Source: Formicarius rufipectus
Lineage: Eukaryota; Chordata; Aves; Passeriformes; Formicariidae
Length of the DNA: 64,000 nt
Assembly (NCBI GenBank): GCA_013399695.1
Contig: VXAU01003504.1
Span: 684,736 to 748,735 of the forward strand
Reading direction: 5' to 3'
In this document: positions 37,921 to 48,563 of the stretch, piece after piece
How the letters are laid out: the number at the start of each line of letters is the position of its first letter
Position numbering within the stretch: the first letter of the stretch is position 1
Made by a program: the position numbers and the translations under genes
The notes under the pieces: model-generated
The model's input: the letters and a program-made list of their open reading frames with translations, nothing else
Databases searched by the model: none
Told to the model about the DNA's origin: nothing

Positions 37921-39852
37921 CCGCCTCTCAAGTGTAACATACAAACAGCAAAGCAATAATGTCAGGCTGTTGAGAAATCCTGGGAGCCCACGTGGGTCAG
38001 AGCACCAGGGGAAGACCTCGCCTTGTCCTCTCTGCCACTGAATGACACAAACGTGGCACTGCAGCCACGCCTGTAACACGAGCTGGGGCAGGCCCCAAAA
38101 GGTGGCATGGTGCCATGGTAAGAAGGAAAGGAAACAAGTTAAGTTTCTCTTTTTTCATTTTTAACCAGGATGAGACACGTGAGTAGAGGCACGAGAAGGA
38201 TGGAAAGTCACAGTTTGCTAGAAATTAGAAGGGAAATGTCTGCTTGATGAAAAGATTACACTGAGAATTACCCATGAATTGCATTCTCCCATTGCCCATG
38301 TCTTCTGCTGCCTGGTATGTTCACAGAACTGCTCACCATGTGGGAATTCAATTCATTAAGAAAGGTGGAAAAACAAAGCTGCAGGCAGGTAACACATACA
38401 CTGCTCAATAGAAGTGACACAGGTTCACTCTTCTCTCCAAAAGCTGATACATACTGAGAAATAGGGCAAGTTTAATGGCACAGTTTGCAGTGGTTTTGCT
38501 TTGCCCCTGTGGACTGTGTTGTTTCTTCTGTTGCATCAATTCTTGCACAGCCAAAGCTGGAGTCCAGCTTTTTTAAAAAATATACATATATTTAAGGCAG
38601 AATAAAGAGAGTCCAAAGGATTAAGCAGCAAACAAGAGTGTTAAGTTACAAATATTTCTCCTCAATTATGTGCCAGCTTTTGTATTTTCTATCTTCTGAT
38701 ACCTTCTCCTGCAGCAGCTTTTCCTAATTAAAATAAATTAAGAACCTGTTCTTATTCATACACCTGAATGCTAATACTCAGGGATCTCAGAAGAGGCCAC
38801 GACAAACCTGAGAGAATCTCTAGAGCATTTTTCAGTGGCACCATGGCACGGTGTCAAAGAGGGGGAAGCCTCGCCAACTGGCCAAACAACAGCTTTATAA
38901 GTGTTTGGCCAGGCTAGGCCTGGAAAACAAGATGCTTTGTCAGCCAATGCAGTGGGCACTCATGTTCATAACAGCCCCTTTTTTTCCTGAGCTTTCTAAG
39001 AACAAATTACTTGCTACTGTTGGCATCCAAGTGCCCTAAAAAACACAGATGGACAATGCCACCAGAGCTAAGAGGCAAAGAGGCTTTGATTTGCTGTCTA
39101 GAGGCTCTCCAGCAAAAAAATTTCCCCTTTTAAAAATTTTTATTTTTTTGAGAATCATGCAAAATTTCTGACTTTTGTTGTTTGTAGATTACAATTTTCG
39201 GTCCTTCAACTATGCTTCCCGTCCTTGAAGGCCTCCTAGGTTAAAAATATTTCACAAAACATATTTATCCCAGGAAAAATTAATTTAGAAAACAAAACAC
39301 ATTCACTTCCACATCCAAACTACACACTGCTTGTCTTACAAAAGGTGGGCAGAGCCAAAAGAAATCTTTCCCTCCTACATACTTACTCCAGGAGGCCTCA
39401 CACCACAAATACTCTCTCCTGGTCCTTGACAGCTGACAACACAGCAGCAAACAGAGCCAATCTTTGCATTGCAAAGCTGCTTCCTAACAAGCCAGGAACT
39501 GCTCACCTTGGCCAGGTGTGATCCCCTCCACCTCCTGCCCCAGGAAAATGAGAAATGGTAGTATTTTTTTAATCCATCTTTCCTCTTCCAGTTTTATCTC
39601 ACCTTCTGCAAATCTCCAAACACCTTCCACTGCACACATTAAAGTTTCATCTTTCCAAGCCTTCATCTCAATTGGAGATGAGTTTTGCTGCAAAGTCAGG
39701 CAAACAAATGGTGCCAGCCATTTGTGCAAATGCAAGGCTTTCATTTGCATGTTTGCAGATGGTCTCCACACAGCTCCAAGTCCATGGTGGTGGGGAACTG
39801 CACAGACAGTGGGGCCACCTGTGATTATTTACACAGCAGCAGGAGCACAAGT
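37921..39852. other. Intronic sequence, nothing recognised
   Basis: Follows the tRNA-like element. AT-rich near 39110-39160, with no repeat family or exon recognised. Confidence 0.55.
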
Positions 39853-39857
39853 GTCAC
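39853..39857. repeat. Target-site duplication of second LTR, left copy (GTCAC)
   Basis: GTCAC abuts the LTR start TGTCC and is repeated at 40136-40140 after the terminal CA. Confidence 0.85.
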
Positions 39858-40135
39858 TGTCCTCGTTTTAGTAGCCAGGATCAGTTTGTCACTGTGTGGG
39901 TGTGTATTCTGAACCCTCTATGTCATTTTTTTCATGAACAGCACAGGGGTTGGTGAGCTCCATTCTGCTCATGCCCCACTGTGCTGGGCTGCCCATATGT
40001 TTTTGTGGGTTAAATGGATTTTCCTTCTGTATCAGTGCATTTATTGTGATCTTTTTATTAAATTGTTATTCTGACTTGCAATCTCATTCTGAGTTGGACT
40101 CATTTCTCCTGCTGGTTTAACTTTAAACCAGCACA
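39858..40135 (+). mobile_element. Solo LTR, same family, internally deleted
   Basis: Starts TGTCCTCG and ends CAGCACA, flanked by the perfect 5-bp duplication GTCAC (39853-39857 and 40136-40140). The left 82 bases (39858-39939) align without gaps to 27509-27590 with five mismatches by my count. The right part (39940-40135) aligns to 28003-28199. The 412 bases between them in the longer copy, including the TATA box, are absent. ATTAAA is kept (40067-40072). The terminal palindrome is kept too, as 11-bp arms around a 2-base centre (40110-40120 and 40123-40133). Confidence 0.9.
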
Positions 40136-40140
40136 GTCAC
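40136..40140. repeat. Target-site duplication of second LTR, right copy (GTCAC)
   Basis: Exact match to 39853-39857. It differs from the GGATC of the other copy, so the two LTRs came from separate integrations. Confidence 0.85.
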
Positions 40141-42781
40141 ATTGAAACTGCTCTGCCAACCTGCCTCAGACAGAACGATTCCTTTGGTGATGGAGGATAT
40201 GCAATTCAGGGTCTCCAAACTATCCAGTCAATGAAAGTTATGAGAAAACAGAAGAAACTCCTAACCATCCTCTAAGCTCCTTAGTGACCCCCAAACTTTC
40301 TAATCAGAGAACAGAGCCAGAGCTGTGGAGGTTTGGGAGGTCATCAGCCATCCTTCTGTCCAGCCTCTGCAATGTGTTCTTTTAAAATGCTGTCAGCCTT
40401 TTGCCCTGCGATGTTCAGCACACAAAACATGACCCTCCCTCCGCTGAAATCCAACTCCCCATCTCCTGGCCCAGAAGTTCATGCATTCACACTGAACTGA
40501 AGCACAGAGGGCAAGAGCCACAGGAACACACTCTCAGCTCAGTCTTCCACGTGAACTTCGGTGAATAGAGACAGAACTGAATCGCACACAGAAACTAGAC
40601 TAAACCAGGAGCACGAAACCATCCACTTCACCCTGAAGTCTGCAAGCTAAATGCTCAGATCTGTTGTGGTGGAGACTCTCACCATATGTCTGACTGCAAT
40701 GACTTTAGACAGCTTGAGTCTTGAAGATCTCCAGCACGCAATGCCACAAACTCCCAGGGTAACCCACCCCAGCACTGCAGGAATGGCAAAGAAAAGGCTG
40801 AAAGGTCATGGAAATGCTTTCAGTAGGGGAGTCAGGATAAGGCTCAAGGGCTGCTGGTTAAGGGCAGCTTCCAAGTGTCCCAGCCACCACTGAGGGCAAG
40901 GGAGCTGGTAGAAACCAGGGTGAGGACCTTATGAGAAGAGCCACAAGCAGATAACGCAGGGATGGTAAGACTATAGAGAAGAAAGAACAGGTTGTTCTGA
41001 CTAACTCAGACATGTGGTGGCAACTTCCAGAAAAGGTATAGCTGAGTGATGAAACACTTGCTGGGGACAATTTTCTACTGACAGGTCTGCTGAACCCAGC
41101 TGCCCCTTCCCAGAGCCATTGCAATCTGTATGCCAGGGCTTCAAAAGACAGCTCTGGAAGGTGTTTCCTCAAAACTATGGCACATTTTATTGCCAAATGA
41201 GAATGCCAGATTGATGGTAAATTGCAAAATATTTGTTGATATCACGAGATATGTAACAGATGGCAAGCCTCCTCTCATAATGTCCAAGAACTCAATGTAT
41301 TTTCTGAGAGGGTAAAAAATTCCAAGGGTCCAGGCCTGAATCTAAATTTAGGCAGATGAAAGGCTGTAAATATGCATCACTATAGTAACATGTCTCTTCA
41401 TACAGCTCATCTTCAATTAATGCAGGAATTTCCCTGTAGTACCCTGAGCTCAGCTACAATCAAAAATATTTATGTCTCACTTAAATTTTTTTATGTAACT
41501 ATTTCAGAAAATCCAATTTCAGAGTAAAGACAGTTGACCAGGAATATGTATGTGTGCACTTGCACACCTGTAAATACATAGCCCAAACAAACAAGGATGG
41601 AAACTGCTGGCAGTACTAATTGTAGAATATCCTTGCTTTGTACGGCCTGAACAGATGAGGTAAAAAAATACTGTCAAATACACACAAGGAAAAAGTGACA
41701 GTTTGAGTTGGACAGTTACTTAACACCTCAACTTAATGCTCTTATCTCCATAACATACACAGCACATTCCACACTCCAACAGCCACAAACACCAAAATTC
41801 TCTTATTGTTCCCCAAATTTCTCTTTGCTTTCAGAACAAGGTGACAAAAATTGAACTGTAGAAGCAAAGGACTACAAAGGGTACCATGCAGAGGATTAAG
41901 TAAATAACTGAGTTAAGTCAGTCAACTGTGTTCCAGTTTCCTCTGTGTCGAGTGACCTGCTGCCCTCTCCATTTTTTATTTGCTTTTGCTCTGTACTGCC
42001 TTATGTAACTGTTCCCTCCAGCTCAGAGAATTCCAAGGTGAACAAAAGCTCAAGTGCTCATATTCAACTTGGCCACAAAGGTGAATTTTTTTCCCCCACC
42101 AGCTTCCACTTACTGGGTTCTACAATTTTAATCACATAAAAATATTAAGCTCACTGAGGTTAAGTTGATTACTTTGGCTTCTAAATGCCTGTGCTTCCCC
42201 ATTTTTGACCGGAACAATATTTCTGATAACGTTAATAACTACAAAGATTAAGATGGATTAGAGCTGGAAGGGAAAAAATGGTTTGCTGGTTGTTTTCCCC
42301 TTTGCAGGACAGCCTGATGTTATTTTGGTTCAGGTACCTAGAAGTGCTTTTCATCTCCCTGGGCATGGCTTTGCCTACGAAACGTGGTCTGTCTTTTCAA
42401 AGAGACCCTACATAAAAACCACTGCAGGTCCATTAGCCGAGGTTATTTTCAGCAGTATCTCTGTAGCAGCCTGACCTGGAGTAACACAGAGGCAGAAGCA
42501 GGCACAGCCATAATCCCTCCTCCCCATGGCATGGCTTTGCTCAGGATGTTCTCTTGATCTGACCTTTCCTCAGCAGTGACAGCTATTGCCGGGGATAACT
42601 GCAGCCACGGGAAACCAAGGAGACCCCTCGCTTACAAAAATGCAAAAAACAGCACCAGATCCTCAGCAGCATTCAGTGTGTAATCCTAGAAAGGTAATGA
42701 CACTTATAGAACAGAAATTCTGAGATTTTTTTATTACATTGAGGAAGCATCTTCAATTTTAATATCTGACATGTGTGAATT

Positions 42782-42808
42782 CTATAAATGAACATAATTC
42801 ATTTATAG
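42782..42808. repeat. Perfect inverted repeat (hairpin)
   Basis: Arms CTATAAATGAA (42782-42792) and TTCATTTATAG (42798-42808), 11 bp perfect, with a 5-base loop. AT-rich and without a neighbouring gene. Confidence 0.75.
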
Positions 42809-44229
42809 CACAGATGATAGAAATTTCCACCTAAATTTGTGTAGAACTGACATAATTAATGAGCCAGTAAAATATTTTGATCTCCCAGAAGTTTACTTTG
42901 AGACCTACATCACTGCTTCCCAGAAATTAAAAGAATTAAATCTTCATACCCATACAAACTAAAACTTGAGGAAATTTCAAGCTCCAGACCTTCAAAACCC
43001 TGGTAGCATTTTACCTCCTATATATAGCACATGACAACTGCCTACATTCCTTAGGAATCCTTTCTGCATGTGAAGTAGGAGAATTTTTACCTGAATTATT
43101 TTTTCTGAATTACCAAGGTCTGGACCCATCCCTTAGCAGAGATCAGCCAACTGCCAGCTGACAGTTCTTACTTTTTCAACATCAGGTGTATTGTTTTCAC
43201 TGGCAAAGGTGCACTTCATTGAGCAAGTCTTTACATCGAGATGTGTTTTATCTCCCCGTGGAGAGTTTAAAGTGACTATCAAGATACAGTCAGAACTAAC
43301 CCATAACAGATTTTCAATTTATCAAATTTATTAATTCTTGCCTGTTCTTTAAAGAAGGATACTTGTTTTATATGAAGATGGACATACCTTGATGATTTCA
43401 GATCAGAAAAATAATATGGAATGAAACGCTGCTCTTTGCCCTTAAATCTGAAATAAACAATCCTAATTTCTTATATGAAGCTTTTGGTATTTGCTAAATA
43501 GTGGTATTTACCTACTGTATATTATTAACTGTTATGATACCTCTGTCAGGTGTATGTTTTTAAAAAAGAAAAGAGAAGAGGAATACAATGTTTTGGGCAA
43601 ACCCCTCTAATCCATAATCCTGATGTGATTTCCTTAGGTCTTCCTGCAAAGAATCCTCCAGTGGAATCCTGACTTCATGTTAGACTAGGGCAGAAAACAC
43701 TCTTTGCCCACAAAACACACTTTAACATCCCCCAAAACTCCAGCAGAGGTAATATGACATGGATTACCAACATCTTACACCCCGAAAAGAAACACATGAG
43801 AAAATACTCACTCTGCAAATAAAAGCAAAAAAGCCAAGAGCAAATGCTCAGGCTCATCCATAACATCTGATCAGTCTCAGATCTCAAACTGCAAAACATG
43901 AAATGCTGCAAGGAAGCAAAACTTACTGGCAAGCCCATCACACTAGCGAAAAGAACACAGCCCCGAGGGGGAGACACATTTCCTTGGGGAAAAAGAACAC
44001 GGCAAAGTGCAGAAAACAAGTTTAAACATGACCTTAACGCCAAGCCACAGTGCAAAACCAACGCATTAATTTTCTGCTAATGGCAAGGTCAGCTATAAAT
44101 CTGTGACTGAAAGCTGCAGGTAAGCCAACACCACCCAGCAGCAGCTGCACACCATGTGCAGCAGTGCTGGAGTGGGAGGAAGGGCAGGAGAAGGATGGCA
44201 CTCCAGCTCACTCCCCATCCCTCCTGGCA

Positions 44230-44250
44230 GATGGATGGATGGATAGATGG
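44230..44250. repeat. (GATG)n simple repeat
   Basis: About five units of GATG with one GATA variant. Confidence 0.8.
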
Positions 44251-44861
44251 TTGAAATTTCATGCCAAAAGAGCTTTACAGCAATGCTCAAAAAGGGGGAA
44301 TGAGATTAAAAAGGACATAAAGAAGTGGGCAGGTAGCTATTGATGTCTTAAGAGAAAGCCAGCAAGGTGGAGAGATACAGGAGGATAAAACCACTGTGCC
44401 AAAGAAAAGGTGGGCTGTTCAAAAGGAGGGAGTGAACCAGCAGTGGATATCATGAGATGAAGGCAAATGTAGGCGAAAGTGCAACTGCTTCAGGGTTTTA
44501 TTTTTAGTCATATTGTTAAAGAAAATGGGCTTTCAAAGCAGAGCACTTCATGGCTAGCATGTTCATCTTCCTTTAACCAGGATGTATCGCCTAGAACATC
44601 AGCATAAAGGAAACTTCGAATGCTGCTGTAAAAGCTTCACTGAAGAAGAGTTCAAACTGCAAGGTTCAGATCCTGAACCAAAATTTTCAAAATTTGGAAT
44701 ACAGTGGTTTCAAACGTTTCTCATTAGAATGGTTTTGAGAGCACTTAGGGGAAAGGGTTAATTTTTTGTCTAATTTTAGTAATGCCAAGGCTAGTAAGAA
44801 TTAACGCATGCAAGCTGTGATGGATTCTCAAATGCAGAATTCGCTCTCTCCAGACAGAAAA

Positions 44862-44892
44862 CATACATGAAATTCAACAAAATTCATGTATG
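44862..44892. repeat. Perfect inverted repeat (hairpin)
   Basis: Arms CATACATGAA (44862-44871) and TTCATGTATG (44883-44892), 10 bp perfect, with an 11-base loop. Confidence 0.75.
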
Positions 44893-46924
44893 CTCAGTCT
44901 ACTGGCATTTATGATGAACTAGTCACTTTCAATTTCCCATTTCTAACCATATTAGGTCTCCCACATACAGCCTTTCTGTCATGAAAGAACCCACTGATTA
45001 AGTAAGATTCAGAGATGGCAAGCAGGAAGCAAGGTTACTCATTGAAGCAAAAGAAGCAGATGCTCCGCCAAACAATCTGGCCTTCTGGTGGGCAGAGACC
45101 TAAATGTAGTCCAGAGACACTGAGAAGAATCAGTGACTTCTGGAAAGGTACATTTTCTACAGAGCATTTCTTTGCTTCTGTTGAAACATGAAATATTAAT
45201 GTCATATCAGTGCATTTGTATACTCCCCTGTTATCAAGTGTCCAAATGAAAACAGTCTGTTGTGAATAATTTACTCCTGAATCATCAGCCAGCTTTCTTC
45301 TGCAGAGCTACACCTTCACTATTCACCACTGACTGACAACATTTTGGAGAATATGTTCTCTGTTAAGTTTCAGAAAGGTACCAGCATATGTGTCTTTGAT
45401 GTGCTACAAAACTTCATCTTTAGAACACATAAATGTGCTAACAATAAAGTAAAAATATAAAGACTACAAAACATGGCAGTTTCAAGTCTGTGGGCTGGAT
45501 CCAGCATGCAACAACTTGTTTGACCTCCAGTAGTAACCTCCGTGACCATCTTTCTTGGGAGGTCCCCAAATCCATGTGGGGTTCCCAAAACTCGTCCCCA
45601 TCACACCAGCGTGCAGCCTGAAGCAGACTCTGCCTCAGCCAAAAGCTCACAGCAGAGAACCTAATAAATCCAAAGCTGAAGACTATGTGAAACCACAGCT
45701 CCTTAAAATAAACGGGGATTCTGACTCCAGTGGTGACAATGTTAATTGCTCCATGATTATTTCAGCAAGTAGCAGTTTAATTCCCACCAAGTGTCAGACT
45801 TGGTGACAGCTCACTGCTGTCCTCAGAGAAGGGAGGCAAAAGTTGTGTTTCATGGCAGTGCACAAAATGCATCCACACAACCAGCTCCCTTTGAAACATG
45901 ATGCTGTGTTGCTAAAATAATTCGTTTGGATTGTTGGGGGGCTCTTCGGTAAGAGAAATGACAGTGCCTCAAGAAATGTGTTTTCTTCCTCCATGTTCAC
46001 ATTCCCTTCCTCTGGCTGCACAGGGGGAAAGAAACATAAATGTACTTGCTGATTGATGTTACTGTAACAATCCATTACAGAGGGAAAAACCAATTTCACA
46101 ACAAGAGTCACTAACAATGTAATTCCCTTATGAAACACAACAGTGACTCTGAGTTAGGGATGTATTTTTTAACGAACACAGGTATTTTACCCCACTTGCT
46201 CACTAATGCACTCAATGTACTCATTATAATGTACTCTCTGTAACCTTTTTTTTTAGAAAACAACTTTTTCCATTTGCTACTAATAGAATATAACCATTTC
46301 CAATCTCAAGATCCTGAGCAGAAAACTCCAATTCTCTGAGGCCAGGAAAAAAAAAACAAAACCCTAAAGCCTCACACCAATTATTGCATTGATCATTGCA
46401 GAGATCCATGAGTGGAAGGAAGTCTGCACTCCGGAAGGATAAGCTTTCAAAGACTGTGAGGAAAAGTAAACTAACAGAATTACTACAACAATATACACTG
46501 TCTTTGTAGAACCCAAATTTACTTGTATTTTATTGTATACTATCCTGGTCTTGGTCTAGATCTCAGTTTCAATTTAATCATTCAGTAGGCACAGGTATTT
46601 TCCAGGTGCATAAATGTATGTATGTATTGAGGTGTTCCTAATTCAGGAACTCTCACTGCAAGCTACTCAAATATTATAAAAATACAAAGAAAGTTGCTAA
46701 ATGTTAGCTATCAACATCAAAGCACCCAAATTAGCTCATGGTATAATTTGCAGTAAGTACTGCTAAGAAAATTAAGTAACACATTGCAGAGGGGAAAGAT
46801 ACCAAACTGAAACACATTTCCTGTTAGAATATGACAGCAAAATTGAAGATGGGAAGCTGTGCCTTTAGCTGTACATTCATATGAACCATAAAGATTAAAA
46901 AAGAAACGCAGTCTTCAGCACTGC

Positions 46925-46964
46925 TATATCTATGTATAGATATATATGTATATAGATAGATATC
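46925..46964. repeat. TA/GATA-rich simple repeat
   Basis: Alternating TATA, TATG and GATA units over about 40 bases, imperfect. Confidence 0.75.
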
Positions 46965-47472
46965 TTTCAGGCAGATAAGGCCAGATTGCATAACGTGACA
47001 GGTAATAAAGATGTACTTCTAATATAAAAATAGGTGTTATGTAAAATAAAAAGGAGTCTTTCCCCTCATTTGTTCTAAAACGAAAGGGATGCTTGAACAT
47101 CATACTTTGTTAACTTTACTTTTCCAGCTTCTACACTGCAGATATTACCTAATTTGAATGTTCAATTAAAAAAAAAAGACTAATTGACTTCACAGTACAT
47201 GGAATACAAACAGAATTATAAGATAGTGTTTGATTTCTACGTCCTCCAATTTTTCAAGCATTATATAAAGAGAGCTGTCAATACATATAGGAAGATAGAA
47301 AAGAAATGGGAAAATTGCATTCATCATCCAGAATGTTTCTTCGTATGCCAAGTGGGACCAGAACTTCAATTACATTAAAGGCCCAGTGGTGAAAAATAGA
47401 CTTGATTTGGATGCAGTAAAATGTGTCAGCACATACGTAGTTACATCAGGTTTATGTGTCTTGCAAAAGAAA

Positions 47473-47478
47473 GCTTAC
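47473..47478 (-). other. COMMD1: 5' splice donor after COMMD1 exon 2
   Basis: On the minus strand the exon ends CAG and the intron begins GTAAGC, close to the consensus donor. The junction falls after the Gln codon that corresponds to human Gln154, where the human protein continues with Glu-Ser-Glu-Phe encoded by exon 3. Confidence 0.92.
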
Positions 47479-47760
47479 CTGCCCGTTTTTCCCCACTTCC
47501 ATTTCCACTATTGCAACAGGAGTGTTTATCTGGTCGATGTGTCTCAGCTGTGACCTCAGGTCCACTCGCCAGTTCATGTTTTTCAGGACGTTATCCCAGC
47601 GGCTCTGACTGATCAGGCTCTCGTGGATCTGAGTTCGGTGGTTCTTCCAAAATTTGGCAATGACAGCAGCTTGATCTGACGTGATGCCACCTTGTTTTTT
47701 GGTTTGGGCAGTGAGGAAAGCTTCCAGCTGATTCAAATCCATGTCTGCTGAAGCAATTGA
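47479..47760 (-). CDS. COMMD1: COMMD1 (MURR1) exon 2, internal coding exon
   Basis: COMMD1 is the founding COMM-domain protein. It is a subunit of the Commander/CCC complex in endosomal recycling and a factor in copper homeostasis (ATP7B trafficking) and NF-kB turnover. The exon translates to 94 residues matching human COMMD1 residues 61-154. It starts S-I-A-S-A-D-M-D and contains the near-invariant stretch QLEAFLTAQTKKQGGITSDQ. It then has KFWK and the COMM-domain WRVD, and ends GKNGQ. The length is 282 bp, phase 0 at both ends, as I recall for the human exon. Minus-strand splice sites are a pyrimidine-rich tract ending CCTCCAG before TCAATTGCT, and CGGGCAG followed by GTAAGC. The frame stays open a few codons into the intron, which is not coding. 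His101 and His134 (human numbering) are kept; position 110 is Ile where human has Met. No disabling change is seen. Exon 1 should lie to the right and exon 3 to the left. Confidence 0.96.
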
Positions 47761-47798
47761 CTGGAGGGGAAATAGAAGGAGTAAAAGAGAAAAACTTG
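47761..47798 (-). other. COMMD1: 3' splice acceptor of COMMD1 exon 2
   Basis: Read on the minus strand, this is a pyrimidine-rich tract of about 35 bases rich in TTTTTCTC and TTTCCCCTCC, ending in CAG directly before the first exon base at 47760. It fixes the 5' edge of the exon at the Ser-Ile codons that match human residue 61. Confidence 0.9.
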
Positions 47799-48520
47799 CT
47801 CAAAAACACCCCTTTAACCATCTACTGAAAGGTCCCATCCTTAGGGTTTGACCGGATCTTAAAGGGGTAGTAAAAACAGACCTGGGTTATGCAAACAACC
47901 CCATAACTTTCATTAAAATTCAATTTGCAAGCATCTACTACTTATCCCAGATTCCTGCCCCGACAGCTGGAGGGTAGTGGAGCAGTAACAGCAATGAGGG
48001 AACTGGGAGAGCCTTTGGGAACGCAGTACTGGTACAGGATAACAAGGAGGCTTCTCAGGGCCTGCCTGGCCCTTTTCCCACTATGCCCCAGGCATACCCA
48101 CGCTGCTGGGAGCAGTGCTGGGGCTCTGGCACTGCTGCTCTGGTGGCCTGTCAGACAGGAACACGGGGGCAAACAAGGCGTGATCCTGGGCTGAAGCAAG
48201 TGAAGTGACATCCCAGCTCATGGCAACATCCACAGTCTCATCAGCCACCTCCACAGCACAGACAAGGAAGCAAAACTGCAAAGTGCTGCACCAGTAAAGC
48301 AGGGTCTGCAGGAGCATGAGTCTTTCAAGGGAGAGCCCGTGGGCATGGAAAAACACAACTGCATTTTTTCATCTGTATTTCCTACCTGTAAGGCCAGAAA
48401 AGCCTTAAAAGTGCAACTGCATCTTCTGGAACATTGGTGGGCTTTGTCAAGTTAAATCTTTGTGTTCTGCAATGGAGTGGAAGGGCTCATTTACTCCTCC
48501 CCCCTGTGCAGCAACAGAAA

Positions 48521-48563
48521 TTATAACAATAACAACAATAATAACAACTACTATTATCATCAT
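48521..48563. repeat. (AAC/AAT)n simple repeat
   Basis: Interrupted trinucleotide tract running ATAACAATAACAACAATAAT and on into ACTACTATTATCATCAT. It produces the artificial poly-Asn and poly-Ile/Thr ORFs seen in this stretch. Confidence 0.85.

Larger units (their letters stand above)
40141..47472. other. Intronic sequence just 3' of COMMD1 exon 2
   Basis: No gene recognised. Holds hairpins at 42782-42808 and 44862-44892, a GATG simple repeat (44230-44250), a TA/GATA tract (46925-46964), and an isolated splice-site-like pair on the plus strand at about 42283-42335. Confidence 0.55.
1..47478 (-). other. COMMD1: Inferred COMMD1 intron 2 (and possibly beyond)
   Basis: By position this lies downstream of exon 2 in the minus-strand gene. 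I looked on the plus strand for the reverse complement of the conserved exon-3 segment (ESEFLCLEFDE and NQILKTL in human) and did not find it. The scan was by eye, so a short or diverged exon 3 could be missed. No other gene is recognisable. The content is AT-rich single-copy DNA with CR1 fragments, two solo LTRs, homopolymer runs and simple repeats, listed separately. Confidence 0.7.

Noticed and set aside
37748..38079. Arg/Pro-rich ORFs on both strands around the tRNA-like element
   Set aside because: They translate through the tRNA-like structure itself and reflect its GC content.
27509..40135. The two LTR copies as the 5' and 3' LTRs of one 12.6-kb provirus
   Set aside because: Each copy has its own perfect target duplication (GGATC and GTCAC), and no retroviral coding sequence lies between them. 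They are independent solo LTRs.
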